52,639 nucleotides of DNA from Candidatus Gastranaerophilales bacterium (GCA_944323705.1 CALUTM010000006.1:1-52639), one strand, 5' to 3'. Counted from the stretch's first letter, positions 32,801-42,646 are shown. Notes: generated from the letters alone by a model not told the origin. Program-made: numbers and translations.

Positions 32801-34264
32801 ATGTTGGAAATATTGAAAAAGAGTGCAATGGAACAGAGCAGAGCCATTAGGAACAAAGAGGTTTCTGCAGTTGAATTAACAAAAGCTTCACTTGAGAGAA
32901 TTAAAAATATTGATGAAAAGCTCGGAGCTTTTAACTCTTTAACCGAAAGTATAGCTTTGGATACCGCAAAACAGGCGGATGAAAAACTTGCAAAAGGCGA
33001 AGAACTTCCTCTTCTTGCGGGTGTACCTTTGGCATTAAAGGATAACATGAACTTGATAGGTTCAAAAACAACGGCTTCAAGCAAGATTCTTGAAAATTTT
33101 GTTTCTCCCTATAATGCTACGGCAACCCAAAAGCTTTTGGATAATTTAATCCCTATAGTCGGAAAGGCTAATTTAGATGAGTTTGCAATGGGGTCTTCCA
33201 ACGAAAACTCTGCATTTAAAAAGGTTCACAACCCCTGGAATTTGAAAAAAGTACCGGGAGGCTCTTCAGGCGGTTCTGCGGCATCCGTTGCATCTTGTGA
33301 AGCTGCCTTGGCATTAGGTTCGGATACGGGCGGAAGCATAAGACTTCCGGCAAGTTTCTGCGGTATTGTCGGTATGAAACCAACATACGGTAAAGTCTCA
33401 AGATACGGCTTGATTGCGTTTGCTTCTTCACTTGACCAAATAGGTCCGTTTGCAAGAACTGTTGAAGATGCAGCTGCTCTTCTGGAAGTTATTTCGGGGT
33501 ACGATTTCCATGATTCAACATCTTTAAAGCTTCCTGTGGAAAATTACAGAAATGGCTTGAATAACGATATTAAGGGCATGAAAATAGGGGTTGTTAAAGA
33601 ACTTGTATCTGAAGGACTTGCGGATGACGTTAAAAAAGCAATTGAAAATGCTGTTGAAACCTATAAATCGCTTGGTGCGGAAGTTATGGAAATTTCGCTT
33701 CCGAATTTAAAACACTCCATAGGGATATATTATATTCTTGCAACGGCGGAATGCAGCTCAAACCTTGCCAGATTTGACGGGGTAAGATACGGACACAGAA
33801 CGGCTGATGCCAAAAATCTTCTTGAAATGTATTGTAAAACACGTGCGGAAGGTTTCGGACCGGAAGTTAAACGCCGTATAATGCTTGGTACTTATGCTTT
33901 GTCATCAGGGTACTATGATGCTTATTACAAGAAAGCTTTGCAGATGAGAAGAGTTGTTGCGGAGGATTTTGTTAAAGCATTTTCTAAAGTAGATGCTCTG
34001 ATTTCTCCCACTTGCCCGAATACGGCTTTTGATTTGGGTGCAAGAACAGAAGATCCGCTTGCTATGTATCTTACGGATATTGCCACTATATCTGCTAATT
34101 TGGCGGGATTACCGGCTATAAGCGTTCCTGCGGGATTTGACTGCGACGGTATGCCTATAGGACTTCAAATAATGACGCCTCAACTTACGGAAACCAAATT
34201 ATTCAATTTGGCGTATAAATTTGAACAGGCTCACGATTATTACAAAAAATTAGCAGAGATTTAG
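32801..34264 (+). CDS. gatA: Aspartyl/glutamyl-tRNA amidotransferase subunit A
   Basis: A 487-residue amidase subunit. It releases ammonia from glutamine so that GatB can convert misacylated Glu-tRNA-Gln (or Asp-tRNA-Asn) to the correct form. The Ser-cisSer-Lys triad is complete: the Lys in ALKDNMN (about 78), the Ser cluster GGSSGGSAA (about 150-158) and the nucleophile in GSDTGGSIRLPASF (about 173-186). TATAAT at 32773-32778 and CAGGAG before the ATG are well placed. gatB and gatC are not in the window. Confidence 0.97.
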   Translation: MLEILKKSAMEQSRAIRNKEVSAVELTKASLERIKNIDEKLGAFNSLTESIALDTAKQADEKLAKGEELPLLAGVPLALKDNMNLIGSKTTASSKILENFVSPYNATATQKLLDNLIPIVGKANLDEFAMGSSNENSAFKKVHNPWNLKKVPGGSSGGSAASVASCEAALALGSDTGGSIRLPASFCGIVGMKPTYGKVSRYGLIAFASSLDQIGPFARTVEDAAALLEVISGYDFHDSTSLKLPVENYRNGLNNDIKGMKIGVVKELVSEGLADDVKKAIENAVETYKSLGAEVMEISLPNLKHSIGIYYILATAECSSNLARFDGVRYGHRTADAKNLLEMYCKTRAEGFGPEVKRRIMLGTYALSSGYYDAYYKKALQMRRVVAEDFVKAFSKVDALISPTCPNTAFDLGARTEDPLAMYLTDIATISANLAGLPAISVPAGFDCDGMPIGLQIMTPQLTETKLFNLAYKFEQAHDYYKKLAEI

Positions 34265-34962
34265 TTGCTTTTTCCTGCACGGTAACCGCAGTAAGTGTAT
34301 ATAAACGGAAGCAGTTTCTCAAGATGAAGCTTGTCAACAAGCGGGAATTTTGCAAGTACAAGTACACCTATTGCATCGTCTATATTTGCGATACAGTCGA
34401 GAAGTGTAAGCTTTCTGTCAGGTCTTTTGTCGTGCGGATCGCAAATAAGATTGGATATTGATGCGGCACCGTACATTCCTACGAGTAGCCCCCCTGCAAT
34501 AGATAACATTTTACCGGGTATATTGTTAAAATTTTTACTGCCTTCGCAGAGTTTTAACACTCCGCCGACAATCCAAGTCGGTACTGCAGCGTTTAAGAAC
34601 TGGAAAATACCTTCTTTTACTTTGTTCTGTTTTGTTTTCTTGTTTTCTCCTATCATTCCCGTGCATACACCTCCGATAACCGAAGTGCCTGACAAGAGAA
34701 CCATGTCATTCAGTTTGTATTTTAATTTTAGAGGATTTTTAATCTTTTGTTTTTTCATCAGATAAAGCATAGGTATAATTGTACCCGCTAAAGCTCCAAT
34801 CCCTGCCTTTATTTTGTCGTTGGTTGTAACTTTTCTTTCGGTTGCACGGTGTCTTCTGAGGGAAAAAGAGTAATACCCTGCATAGTTTTTATCGCCATAT
34901 TCAGGGTAACTGTCCATCTTTTCCAGTGTGGGATATCTGTAGTTTGTGTAGTTGATTGTCAT
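34261..34962 (-). CDS. Polytopic membrane protein with Tyr-rich N-terminus
   Basis: About 233 residues from the preferred ATG at 34962, behind GGTGAGGAA. The frame extends 15 codons further without support. The N-terminus is polar and rich in Tyr and Asn (NYTNYRYP, YPEYGDKNYAGYYSF). Four or so Gly-rich hydrophobic segments follow, interrupted by basic loops (KKQKIKNPLKLKYK, ENKKTKQNKVKE). Near the C-terminus is CDPHDKRPDRKLTLLD. The stop overlaps the end of gatA by four bases. I do not recognise a family. Confidence 0.65.
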   Translation of the reverse strand: MTINYTNYRYPTLEKMDSYPEYGDKNYAGYYSFSLRRHRATERKVTTNDKIKAGIGALAGTIIPMLYLMKKQKIKNPLKLKYKLNDMVLLSGTSVIGGVCTGMIGENKKTKQNKVKEGIFQFLNAAVPTWIVGGVLKLCEGSKNFNNIPGKMLSIAGGLLVGMYGAASISNLICDPHDKRPDRKLTLLDCIANIDDAIGVLVLAKFPLVDKLHLEKLLPFIYTYCGYRAGKSN

Positions 34963-35100
34963 TTCCTCACCCGCCTTGATTATAACCGAGAAATACATTC
35001 TTAACAAGTGTATTGTTCGTAAATATTTGTAAAGTTTAAATTTTTACATGGCAATTATTACGCTTCATTGGTTTTATGTTATTAAAAGGAGTGTGGGTTT

Positions 35101-35484
35101 ATGGCAGTAACGGCAGAAATAACAAGGAAATTTGATAACGGGAACGTACAGGTTGATATCAGCTCAAAAAATGCCAGTACAAAGTACTATGAGGTTCCTG
35201 CAAATAAAGCGGATTCTTTTATAAAGACCTATAAAGACAGGGCTAAAAAGAATTTGTACTTAACAAACTCTGTTTTTGCAGGTTCAATTTTGGCAGGAGT
35301 ATTGCTGGCATCTGCACTCGTAAAGAAATTTGTCAAAAATAAATTTCTCAAATTTGCTCTTCCGACAATGGGAGGTATTGTTGCCTCAATAGCAGGTATG
35401 ATGGGAACCTGGAACTATATCGACAAAAAAGATAACGAAATAATAAAACAACACAACGCCAAGGAAATTTTTTATAACGCCTAA
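35101..35484 (+). CDS. Small membrane protein
   Basis: A 127-residue protein with a polar N-terminal half (about 1-55), then two hydrophobic helices (about 60-78 and 88-108) joined by a basic loop (KKFVKNKFLK), forming a hairpin with both ends probably in the cytoplasm. AAAAGGAG precedes the ATG. It runs divergently from the gene at 34261-34962 and converges with atpG, four bases apart. Its end lies in a weak G-rich repeat. I do not recognise the family. Confidence 0.6.
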   Translation: MAVTAEITRKFDNGNVQVDISSKNASTKYYEVPANKADSFIKTYKDRAKKNLYLTNSVFAGSILAGVLLASALVKKFVKNKFLKFALPTMGGIVASIAGMMGTWNYIDKKDNEIIKQHNAKEIFYNA

Positions 35485-35488
35485 TCCC

Positions 35489-36400
35489 CTACTTTTGTAC
35501 CCCTTGGGCTCCTGATACAATTTCAACAAGCTCCTGCGTAATTGCTGCCTGACGAGCCTTGTTATAATCGATGGTCAGTGTATTTATCATCTCTTCCGCG
35601 TTATTAGAAGCAGCGGACATTGCTGTCATACGTGAAGCAAGTTCACTTGCGTTTGCCTCTAAAAGTGCCTGATAAATAGAATTTGTAATATACATAGGTA
35701 TAAGCTGCTGCAATACCGAATGCGGAGAAGGTTCAAATTCCATCAAAGCATCCAGTTCGGAAGAATGAGCTTTTTCTATCTTAACGGGTAAAACCTCCCA
35801 GGAAACAATATTATAAGACATCATATTATTGAAATGAGTTGTAATAATATCAATTCTGTCAATTTTACCTGAAACGAAATCTTCGGCAATATCTTCCGCT
35901 ATAATATTTGCTCCCGTTGCGGTCGGTTCGTTTGCTATACTTATGTAACCGTCTCTGAGCTCGTAATTACCGGGTTTGTGCTTGAAAGCCGAAACTGCTT
36001 TCTGACCGACAGGATAAATTATTGTTCTAATCCCGCTTTCCGTATTCGCTTTTATACGACTGATAGCAGCCTTAATTATGTTGGCGTTATACGCCCCCGC
36101 CAAACCTTTGTTTGATGTAATAACAAGCAGCCCTTCCGATTTAATCTCTCTTTTTAAAAGTAATTCGGGATAATTATCCAAAGCACGTTCAACTTTTAAA
36201 CCTGCAGTCGAATACTCTCCAACTGTTGCAAGCATTTTCCTGCACAGTTTTAAAAGTTCGTCGGAAAAAGGACGTGCAGCCTTAACGGTATTTTCGGCTT
36301 TTTTTACCTTAGCCGCAGCGACCATTTTCATTGCTTTAGTTATCTTTTTCGTGTTTTGAACACTGGATATTCTGCTTTTTATATCTTTTAAGTTTGGCAT
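35489..36400 (-). CDS. atpG: ATP synthase gamma subunit
   Basis: A 303-residue central stalk subunit that turns inside the alpha3-beta3 head. The N-terminal helix (LKDIKSRISSVQNTKKITKAMKM, about 4-26) and the C-terminal MTAMSAASNNAEEMINTLTI...NKARQAAITQELVEIVSGA (about 258-300) are the most conserved parts and both are intact. It is the last gene of the operon. No beta or epsilon gene follows, as in cyanobacteria, where they lie elsewhere. The last codons lie beside a GGGGTAC/GTAGGGG sequence. Confidence 0.96.
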   Translation of the reverse strand: MPNLKDIKSRISSVQNTKKITKAMKMVAAAKVKKAENTVKAARPFSDELLKLCRKMLATVGEYSTAGLKVERALDNYPELLLKREIKSEGLLVITSNKGLAGAYNANIIKAAISRIKANTESGIRTIIYPVGQKAVSAFKHKPGNYELRDGYISIANEPTATGANIIAEDIAEDFVSGKIDRIDIITTHFNNMMSYNIVSWEVLPVKIEKAHSSELDALMEFEPSPHSVLQQLIPMYITNSIYQALLEANASELASRMTAMSAASNNAEEMINTLTIDYNKARQAAITQELVEIVSGAQGVQK

Positions 36401-36410
36401 TATTATTTCC

Positions 36411-37922
36411 TTATAAAGTCTTGCCGTAAGCTTCTAGTTGTTCTCTGAGAGCCTTAATATCTTCGTCGGATAATTTAGCTCCTTCGTTTAGAGCTTTGCT
36501 CAGTTCCGGCATATTTGCTTCAAAATACTCAAACCATCCGTTCTTGTATTCATTAATTTTCTTGTTATCAATTTCATCAAGAAAACCTTCATTAGCTGCA
36601 AACAGAACCGTAACCTGTTGGGCAACCGTTAACGGCTTGTATTGAGGTTGTTTAAGAACTTCCGTAAGCTTTTCACCTCTAAGAAGCTGCTTTTTGGTTG
36701 CTGCATCCAAATCCGATGCGAATTGAGCAAACGCTTCCAATTCTCTGTATTGTGCCAAATCAAGACGGAGTTTACCTGCTACTTGTTTAATACCCTTTGT
36801 CTGAGCGGCACCGCCTACACGGGAAACTGAAATACCTGCATTGATAGCCGGTCTTACACCTGAGTTAAACAGAGCAGTTTCCAAGAAAATTTGACCGTCC
36901 GTAATTGAAATTACGTTTGTCGGAATGTAAGCCGAAACGTCGCCTGCCTGAGTTTCAATGATAGGAAGTGCAGTAATACTTCCACCGCCCAACTCATCGT
37001 TAAGTTTAACCGCTCTTTCCAATAATCTGGAGTGAAGATAGAATACATCACCCGGATAAGCCTCACGTCCCGGCGGTCTTTTAAGAAGCAAACTCATTGC
37101 ACGATATGCTTGAGCGTGTTTGGTCAAGTCATCATACACGATTAAAACGTGTTTACCTTGTTCCATAAATTCTTCTGCAATCGCAACCCCTGCGAAAGGA
37201 GCAATATATTGTAACGGAGCGGGCTCATTAGCCGTTGCCGAAACAATTATCGAATAATCCATTGCACCGTGCTTTTCCAAAGTCTTAGCCAGTTGTGCAA
37301 CCGTAGATGCTTTCTGACCTATTGCGACGTAAATACAAATTACGTCACCGCCTTTTTGGTTAAGAATAGTATCAATGGCAATAGCAGTCTTACCTGTTTG
37401 TCTGTCCCCGATGATTAATTCTCTCTGCCCTCTACCGATAGGAGTCAGAGCGTCTATAGCGGTCAAACCTGTTTGGAGAGGCTGATGTACGGATTTTCTT
37501 GCAACAATACCGGGAGCAACTCTTTCAACGGGTCTTGTTTTATCCGTAACGATTTCACCTTTTCCGTCAATAGGACGACCTGTCGGATTTATAATTCTGC
37601 CGATTAAGGCGTCACCTACAGGAACAGAAGTTATTCTACCGGTTGTTTTTACGGTCATACCTTCTTTAATATGAGTATATTCACCCAAAATTACAACACC
37701 GACATTGTCCTCTTCAAGGTTTAACGTGATACCAAGAGTACCTTTACCGTCCTCAAATTCTACCAACTCGTTTGACATAACGTTTCTCAGTCCGTAGATA
37801 CGAGCAATACCGTCACCGACTTCCAAAACGCTTCCGATATTGGATACTTCAGCTTTAGCTTCATAGTTTCTGATATTTTCTTTTAATATCGAGCTGATTT
37901 CATCAGGATTTATAACTGCCAT
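36411..37922 (-). CDS. atpA: ATP synthase alpha subunit
   Basis: A 503-residue subunit of the F1 head, which binds nucleotide at the non-catalytic sites. The P-loop [11 protein letters not shown] (about 169-179), the PIGRGQREL segment before it and the [11 protein letters not shown] stretch (about 372-382) are intact. Length is typical. It follows atpH after a three-base gap and precedes atpG by ten bases. Confidence 0.98.
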   Translation of the reverse strand: MAVINPDEISSILKENIRNYEAKAEVSNIGSVLEVGDGIARIYGLRNVMSNELVEFEDGKGTLGITLNLEEDNVGVVILGEYTHIKEGMTVKTTGRITSVPVGDALIGRIINPTGRPIDGKGEIVTDKTRPVERVAPGIVARKSVHQPLQTGLTAIDALTPIGRGQRELIIGDRQTGKTAIAIDTILNQKGGDVICIYVAIGQKASTVAQLAKTLEKHGAMDYSIIVSATANEPAPLQYIAPFAGVAIAEEFMEQGKHVLIVYDDLTKHAQAYRAMSLLLKRPPGREAYPGDVFYLHSRLLERAVKLNDELGGGSITALPIIETQAGDVSAYIPTNVISITDGQIFLETALFNSGVRPAINAGISVSRVGGAAQTKGIKQVAGKLRLDLAQYRELEAFAQFASDLDAATKKQLLRGEKLTEVLKQPQYKPLTVAQQVTVLFAANEGFLDEIDNKKINEYKNGWFEYFEANMPELSKALNEGAKLSDEDIKALREQLEAYGKTL

Positions 37923-37925
37923 TTC

Positions 37926-38489
37926 CTATCCTTTCATTATACTTTTACTTAAATTTTCCAGTTTATGTCTGATACTGTTGTCAATTATAGTTTCGTTTAT
38001 ATTAAATACCAGACCTGCTATAATATCCGCATTAACATCCCAGTTCACAATGACTTCTTTATGGAGTTTTTCTGCGATTTTATTCTTTATTTCATTCTTT
38101 TTGTCATCGTTTAATTCTATTGCTGATGTCACATGAACTCTAACGATTCCACGCTTTTCTTCCAATTCCTTTTGGAATTCATCGGCTATTGCACCTATTA
38201 TAACCAATCTTTTTTTGAGGTTAAGTGCAATAAGAAAATTGTAAACTATCGGCATTACTTTATTTTGAAACAGTTTACAAATTATAATCTGCTTTTCTTC
38301 CGTTGAAACGGAAGGATTGCTGATAGCATTATGTAATTCTTCGGAACTTTCTATATTTTCTGCAACTTCCCTTAAATCATCAAGGATATCGTCTTTTGAA
38401 ATCCCCTCGTTTTCATCCGCAAGTTCCATCAGAGCTTTCGCCCATCTTTTTGCTGTAAGTTCATAATTTTGTTTTACGGAAGTCCCCAT
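37926..38489 (-). CDS. atpH: ATP synthase delta subunit
   Basis: A 187-residue stator subunit that ties the top of F1 to the b/b' stalk. An N-terminal helical bundle (RWAKALMELADE, about 15-26) and the C-terminal GIVRVHVTSAIELNDDKKNEI segment (about 112-132) match OSCP/delta proteins. Its ATG overlaps the stop of the b gene by one base. The C-terminal part contains IIAGLVFNINETIIDNSIRHKLENL, the typical ending. Confidence 0.93.
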   Translation of the reverse strand: MGTSVKQNYELTAKRWAKALMELADENEGISKDDILDDLREVAENIESSEELHNAISNPSVSTEEKQIIICKLFQNKVMPIVYNFLIALNLKKRLVIIGAIADEFQKELEEKRGIVRVHVTSAIELNDDKKNEIKNKIAEKLHKEVIVNWDVNADIIAGLVFNINETIIDNSIRHKLENLSKSIMKG

Positions 38490-38995
38490 TAACCTGCCTC
38501 GTTTATTGCTTCTATACTTTCGTCAATCAGTCTGTTATGCAATTCGTAGTTATTGTTCAATTCGTTAATAATATGATTTTTTGCAACCTCAATAGATGCC
38601 CCGGAAGCTCTTTTTAGTATGTCATTTTTCAGCAGAGCACTCCTGTTTTCGACTGCCTTTTGAGAATTTTCTTTTATTCCGCTAATAGTTTTTTGAGCAT
38701 CTTCAAGGATTTTTTCGCCTACCAATTTAGCATTATTTTCCGATTTTTTAATTATGCCGTCAATTTCATCTTCAATATGAGCAAGTGTTTGTTCGATGTC
38801 TTTAAGATGCGATTCCGATTCGGCTTTGGTATTCTCGGAGGTTTCAATATTTTCTTTTACCTTATTCTTTGCACCCTCAAGTATGCCGTTTAAATTTATT
38901 TTTTTGCATACATAGATGATAATAGCTAAGAATATGGCAAAGTTAAATAAATTTGTTCTTCCTATATAATCAAGTATTGAATTGAAACCTTCCAT
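38489..38995 (-). CDS. atpF: ATP synthase b subunit
   Basis: A 168-residue peripheral stalk subunit. One N-terminal membrane helix (LFNFAIFLAIIIYVCKKI, about 16-33) is followed by a long, highly charged coiled coil. It follows the shorter b' gene by 15 bases. A pair of different b-type genes is typical of cyanobacteria, chloroplasts and some alpha-proteobacteria, and would give a b/b' heterodimer. Confidence 0.92.
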   Translation of the reverse strand: MEGFNSILDYIGRTNLFNFAIFLAIIIYVCKKINLNGILEGAKNKVKENIETSENTKAESESHLKDIEQTLAHIEDEIDGIIKKSENNAKLVGEKILEDAQKTISGIKENSQKAVENRSALLKNDILKRASGASIEVAKNHIINELNNNYELHNRLIDESIEAINEAG

Positions 38996-39010
38996 AATAC
39001 CTCTGTTTTT

Positions 39011-39481
39011 CTAGCGGTACAAAATATTGTTAACCGTATCGTTATCAAATCCTTGAACTTCGCTTCTGTACCCCAAGACTTTTTCGACAATATCATTTGC
39101 CAAATCAGTCATTTTTCCTTTCAAACCTTCTTTTGTTTGATTAGAAATGTTATTCAAATTCTCATAAGCCAGAGTCAGTTCGTTACTCGTCTCATCCTGA
39201 GTTTTTTTGACAAGCATTGTCCGTTGTTCTTTGAATCCGTTAACGGATTCGTTGTATCTGGTACGGGCATCATTTTTGGCACCGTCGAGCTTTTCTTCTC
39301 TTTCTACGGATAGTTCATCAGCCTTTTTGTTATTTTCATTGGCGGTATTAATATTATCGTCAATGAAATTTTTTCTTTGACTGACAATTTTTTCCATAGG
39401 CGAGTATAGTATTTTATTCATTAAGAATACAAATACTATGAAAGAAATTATAGATACCAAAAATGTTCCGTTAAATTCCAT
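39011..39481 (-). CDS. atpF2: ATP synthase b' subunit
   Basis: A 156-residue second b-type subunit. A membrane helix (FLVSIISFIVFVFLMNKIL, about 7-25) is followed by YSPMEKIVSQRKNFIDDNI, the common entry to the stalk, and a charged coiled coil. It lies between atpE and atpF as in the cyanobacterial a-c-b'-b order. The symbol for b' varies between annotations (atpG in cyanobacteria). Confidence 0.9.
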   Translation of the reverse strand: MEFNGTFLVSIISFIVFVFLMNKILYSPMEKIVSQRKNFIDDNINTANENNKKADELSVEREEKLDGAKNDARTRYNESVNGFKEQRTMLVKKTQDETSNELTLAYENLNNISNQTKEGLKGKMTDLANDIVEKVLGYRSEVQGFDNDTVNNILYR

Positions 39482-39506
39482 TTTGTTTAACCCTTAGTGA
39501 TTTTTC

Positions 39507-39752
39507 CTAGCCCATCATACCGCATAATTTCATAGCAATTACGAGTGCATAAATAGCACAAGCTTCAGCAAGAGCAGCACCTACGAGGAAGAAACCAACT
39601 GCTTTACCTGCAATTTCCGGCTGTCTTGAAATACCGTCCATCAAACCTTTTGTTGCAATACCGATACCGAGTCCGGCACCTGTTGCACCAAAACCCATTG
39701 CAATACCTGCTCCTAATTGTGCTAAATCAGAAATTGTTTTTACATCTTCCAT
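39507..39752 (-). CDS. atpE: ATP synthase c subunit
   Basis: An 81-residue hairpin of two membrane helices that forms the rotor ring. The polar loop SRQPE is present and the ion-binding carboxylate is E63 in LAEACAIYAL. The residue after this Glu is Ala rather than the Ser or Thr usual in sodium-binding rings, so proton use is more likely. GAGAAAAAA precedes the ATG. Confidence 0.97.
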   Translation of the reverse strand: MEDVKTISDLAQLGAGIAMGFGATGAGLGIGIATKGLMDGISRQPEIAGKAVGFFLVGAALAEACAIYALVIAMKLCGMMG

Positions 39753-39775
39753 TTTTTTCTCCTTTTTATTTAATT

Positions 39776-40471
39776 CTAATGTTCTTCGTTTACCGCAGTT
39801 GCGATGTATACCGTTGTAAGCATGGTAAATACAAGTGCTTGCACGCAGGCTACTAAAATTTCAAAAAACATAATCGGCAGCGGTAATCCCCAGGCACAAA
39901 GTCCTATAAGAGCCGTAATTAATATTTCTCCTGCCAATATGTTCCCAAAAAGTCGCAGTGCCAACGTTAAAGGTCTTGTAAACAGTTCCAGAATTTCTAC
40001 AAGCAGTGAGATTATACCTACAAATGAAAATTCATGAAGGAAGAACTTTCCTTTTTTCTTTATAAGTCCTGCCGTAACATAGTAAACAAGTACAATTATC
40101 GCTAATGCACCGGTCAAATTTATATCATTTGTCGGCGAAGCTATTTCGCCATGTTTAAGTTCAAAAATCTTCAAAGGCAGTTGTCCCATAAGATTTGCCG
40201 TTACAATGAACAAAAATAATGATGCTATAAGAGGAAAGTGTTTTTTACCCTCTTTTGGCATCATATTTGTGACCAAATCGCTAAAATATCCTAAAATATT
40301 TTCGAAAACTATTTGAAGCTTGTTCGGATATATAGTTAATTTTCTGGTTGCAATAAAAGAAACGATGAGCAGAAATGCCATTGCCGCCCACATAGTAATA
40401 AGTGTATCCATATTGAAAGCCATTGAGTGACCTGCAATAACTTTATTCACTATCCAATGTCCTTCACTCAT
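39776..40471 (-). CDS. atpB: ATP synthase a subunit
   Basis: A 231-residue membrane subunit that forms the ion half-channels next to the c ring. The essential Arg lies in the TLALRLFGNILAGE motif (about 170-183). Five or six helices are visible. It is the first gene of the operon, behind AGAGAGG. No atpI gene precedes it. Instead an AT-rich spacer of about 70 bases separates it from the LptF/G-type gene, which must contain the operon promoter or allow read-through. Confidence 0.96.
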   Translation of the reverse strand: MSEGHWIVNKVIAGHSMAFNMDTLITMWAAMAFLLIVSFIATRKLTIYPNKLQIVFENILGYFSDLVTNMMPKEGKKHFPLIASLFLFIVTANLMGQLPLKIFELKHGEIASPTNDINLTGALAIIVLVYYVTAGLIKKKGKFFLHEFSFVGIISLLVEILELFTRPLTLALRLFGNILAGEILITALIGLCAWGLPLPIMFFEILVACVQALVFTMLTTVYIATAVNEEH

Positions 40472-40540
40472 TTGAGCAACCTCTCTCTTTTCACGATTAT
40501 GTTAGCACAAAAAAAAAAGTAGTGCAACGAAAAAAATATA

Positions 40541-41668
40541 CTAACAAATAGTGTAAACTTTTCTGTAATACAGTGCAGCACCCGCAATTGACAATATTAT
40601 ATTGGGCATAAAAGCTGCAAGTATGGGGGGTAAAGAACCTGCTTCTCCGAAAGAAATAGAAAGAGCTCTAATCAGATAGTATGCAAAAATAATCAGAATA
40701 CTAAACAGGAACCCGCGGTTATATCTCACTCTTGGAGGTGTAATCGCAAGCGGTACTCCGATTAATACCAGAACTATTGTTGTTAGAGGAAGTGCAATTT
40801 TATCAAACAGATTAATTTTTAAAACATGTTTATCTTGAACGTCCGATTTTGCAAGGAATTGGCAAAGTTGTACAAAGTTATGTTCGTTTGCAAGGTTTCG
40901 GTTCATTTCTTTGGATAAATCCATGCCGAATTTTATGGTAGAATCGCCAAACAGTGTTGTATCAAGAGTTTTTCCGCTGTCAGAAATTGTATATATGGCA
41001 CCTTTTTGGAACTTCCACCCCTCCGGTGAAGTTGCGCCTTCTCTTGCCTGTAAAATTTGAATCGTTCCGTCTTTTGATGCGTCCAGTACAGTAATATTGT
41101 GCAGTTTTTTATTGGTGCAATCTCCGACATAAAACAGTCGTTTCAACACTCCGCTTTCTTTTGTTTCTTTGAACGTAAAATTATGTTTGCCTTCAGGTAT
41201 ATTTTTTTTACTGAACGCATATAATGCCAAATCCGTGGATTGTTTTGTCATAATTGGTACAACCGTTTCGTTCAGAACAAAACTTACGCATGCCATGACA
41301 ATTCCGAATATAAAAATAGGTTTTGCGATTCTGTTAAGTCCTATACCGCAAGCTCTCATTACCGTTATTTCGGAACTTAAACTCAAGCCGTTCAGCGTCA
41401 TAACCGTTGCAAGCAGTACACCCATCGGGATTGTCATTACAAAAACTGACGGAAGATGTAGGATTATAATCAAAAACGCAATCTTGAACGGAATACCGTA
41501 CATAGAAATTTGTTTAATCAACGTAATAAATGTGTCTGATGCGAATATGATGGAGGTAAAGACTAATACACCCATTATAAACATCTCAATAACCTGCTTT
41601 AAGATGTACTTGTCAAGCAGTTTCATATTCTCGAGTTTATAAATTAAATTTTTGATAAAGTTTTTCAT
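40541..41668 (-). CDS. LptF/LptG-family permease
   Basis: A 375-residue inner membrane protein of the YjgP/YjgQ family. Three N-terminal helices, a periplasmic beta-jellyroll (about 150-270) and three C-terminal helices (GVPLAITPPRVRYNRGFLFSILIIFAYYLIR, from about 305) are visible. With LptB and a partner it extracts lipopolysaccharide toward the outer membrane. Only one copy is present here, whereas many bacteria have LptF and LptG as a pair. MKLLDKYILKQ at residue 15 is the family start, so ATG 41626 is an alternative. It reads toward the ATP synthase operon. Confidence 0.88.
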   Translation of the reverse strand: MKNFIKNLIYKLENMKLLDKYILKQVIEMFIMGVLVFTSIIFASDTFITLIKQISMYGIPFKIAFLIIILHLPSVFVMTIPMGVLLATVMTLNGLSLSSEITVMRACGIGLNRIAKPIFIFGIVMACVSFVLNETVVPIMTKQSTDLALYAFSKKNIPEGKHNFTFKETKESGVLKRLFYVGDCTNKKLHNITVLDASKDGTIQILQAREGATSPEGWKFQKGAIYTISDSGKTLDTTLFGDSTIKFGMDLSKEMNRNLANEHNFVQLCQFLAKSDVQDKHVLKINLFDKIALPLTTIVLVLIGVPLAITPPRVRYNRGFLFSILIIFAYYLIRALSISFGEAGSLPPILAAFMPNIILSIAGAALYYRKVYTIC

Positions 41669-41695
41669 CAGCTCAAACTAGATTATATCAAAAAA

Positions 41696-42646
41696 TTATC
41701 TTTGTTTCCATTTGATTTTTATTTTAAAGCCAAGTACAACAATGACTTTTCTTTTTTGACAACCGCTGTATTCATTGTATTTATATAAAATTTTCCTGAA
41801 AAAACAAAGTGCAAAATGTTTAAACCTTTCAAATTTATCAACTTTGCAAATATACTGTTTATATTTATCCTGATTATCAATGATATACTGTGGGAAAAAT
41901 TTGTCCAATGGAACAACTGTATAACCCCTATGGTTTTTAACCTGTTTTTTAAGATATTTTAATTCACTTTTTCCTGCCTCGACAATTTCAGTATGAGAAA
42001 TTGACTCCAGCTTATGTTTTATATTTTCGATATTGCCCTGCCAGGTAATGTGCCAGCCTCCGTCGGGAATATGATAAGTTTTTTTGTAATATCTGACAAG
42101 TGATGGGGTTACCCCTTTGTTCATATCTTCAAATAGATGGTCATTAAATTTCGGCTTTTCGTTATCATACAAATGTTTATATACATTATATGAAAGCATT
42201 TTAGTACCTAAAAGCCAGTTCATTTTTTTGTTTTTTATGCAATTTATATAATAGCGGCTTTCTGTTAGTTCAAATAATTTTACACCCGGCAAGTTCTTAT
42301 ATTTATCTATTAGTTCAGGTCTTGGAATTTCGTCCAAATCCGATATTAAAATTATGTCATCATCTTTGCAATTAACAAAACCTCGGGCAATTGCGTTTCT
42401 CTGGTTATTTTCTAATACCCAGGGATTATCACTCTCTGGATATGTATCTACTATTATATGAATAATCTTATTTTCAAATAGCTTAAATCGTTCTTTATTT
42501 TCATTATAATAAAGAGGTTTATCATTTCCTGTGAAAGTTTTGGTAGCTTCTACCAAAACAAAGTAATCAACATAATCATTAAGAATATTCAGTCTTATTT
42601 CCAGTAAATCAAGCTCATTGAAGAACGTAAAACAATCATAAATCAT
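41696..42646 (-). CDS. Glycosyltransferase family 17 protein
   Basis: A 316-residue enzyme similar to GT17. MIYDCFTFFNELDLLEIRLNIL at the N-terminus and ILISDLDEIPRPE (about 100-112, with the DxD-type metal site) are family hallmarks, along with GWHITWQG near 198. In animals GT17 (MGAT3) adds the bisecting GlcNAc to N-glycans. Bacterial members are found in surface-glycan loci, so this one probably adds a sugar to LPS or another glycan. The C-terminal basic end (LGFKIKIKWKQR) is common in such enzymes. AAGGAG lies upstream. It is placed between an LPS-export gene and an MFS gene. Confidence 0.85.
   Translation of the reverse strand: MIYDCFTFFNELDLLEIRLNILNDYVDYFVLVEATKTFTGNDKPLYYNENKERFKLFENKIIHIIVDTYPESDNPWVLENNQRNAIARGFVNCKDDDIILISDLDEIPRPELIDKYKNLPGVKLFELTESRYYINCIKNKKMNWLLGTKMLSYNVYKHLYDNEKPKFNDHLFEDMNKGVTPSLVRYYKKTYHIPDGGWHITWQGNIENIKHKLESISHTEIVEAGKSELKYLKKQVKNHRGYTVVPLDKFFPQYIIDNQDKYKQYICKVDKFERFKHFALCFFRKILYKYNEYSGCQKRKVIVVLGFKIKIKWKQR

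Noticed and set aside
39507-39752. Sodium-binding c ring
   Set aside because: The residue after E63 is Ala. The Ser/Thr usual in sodium-type rings is missing.
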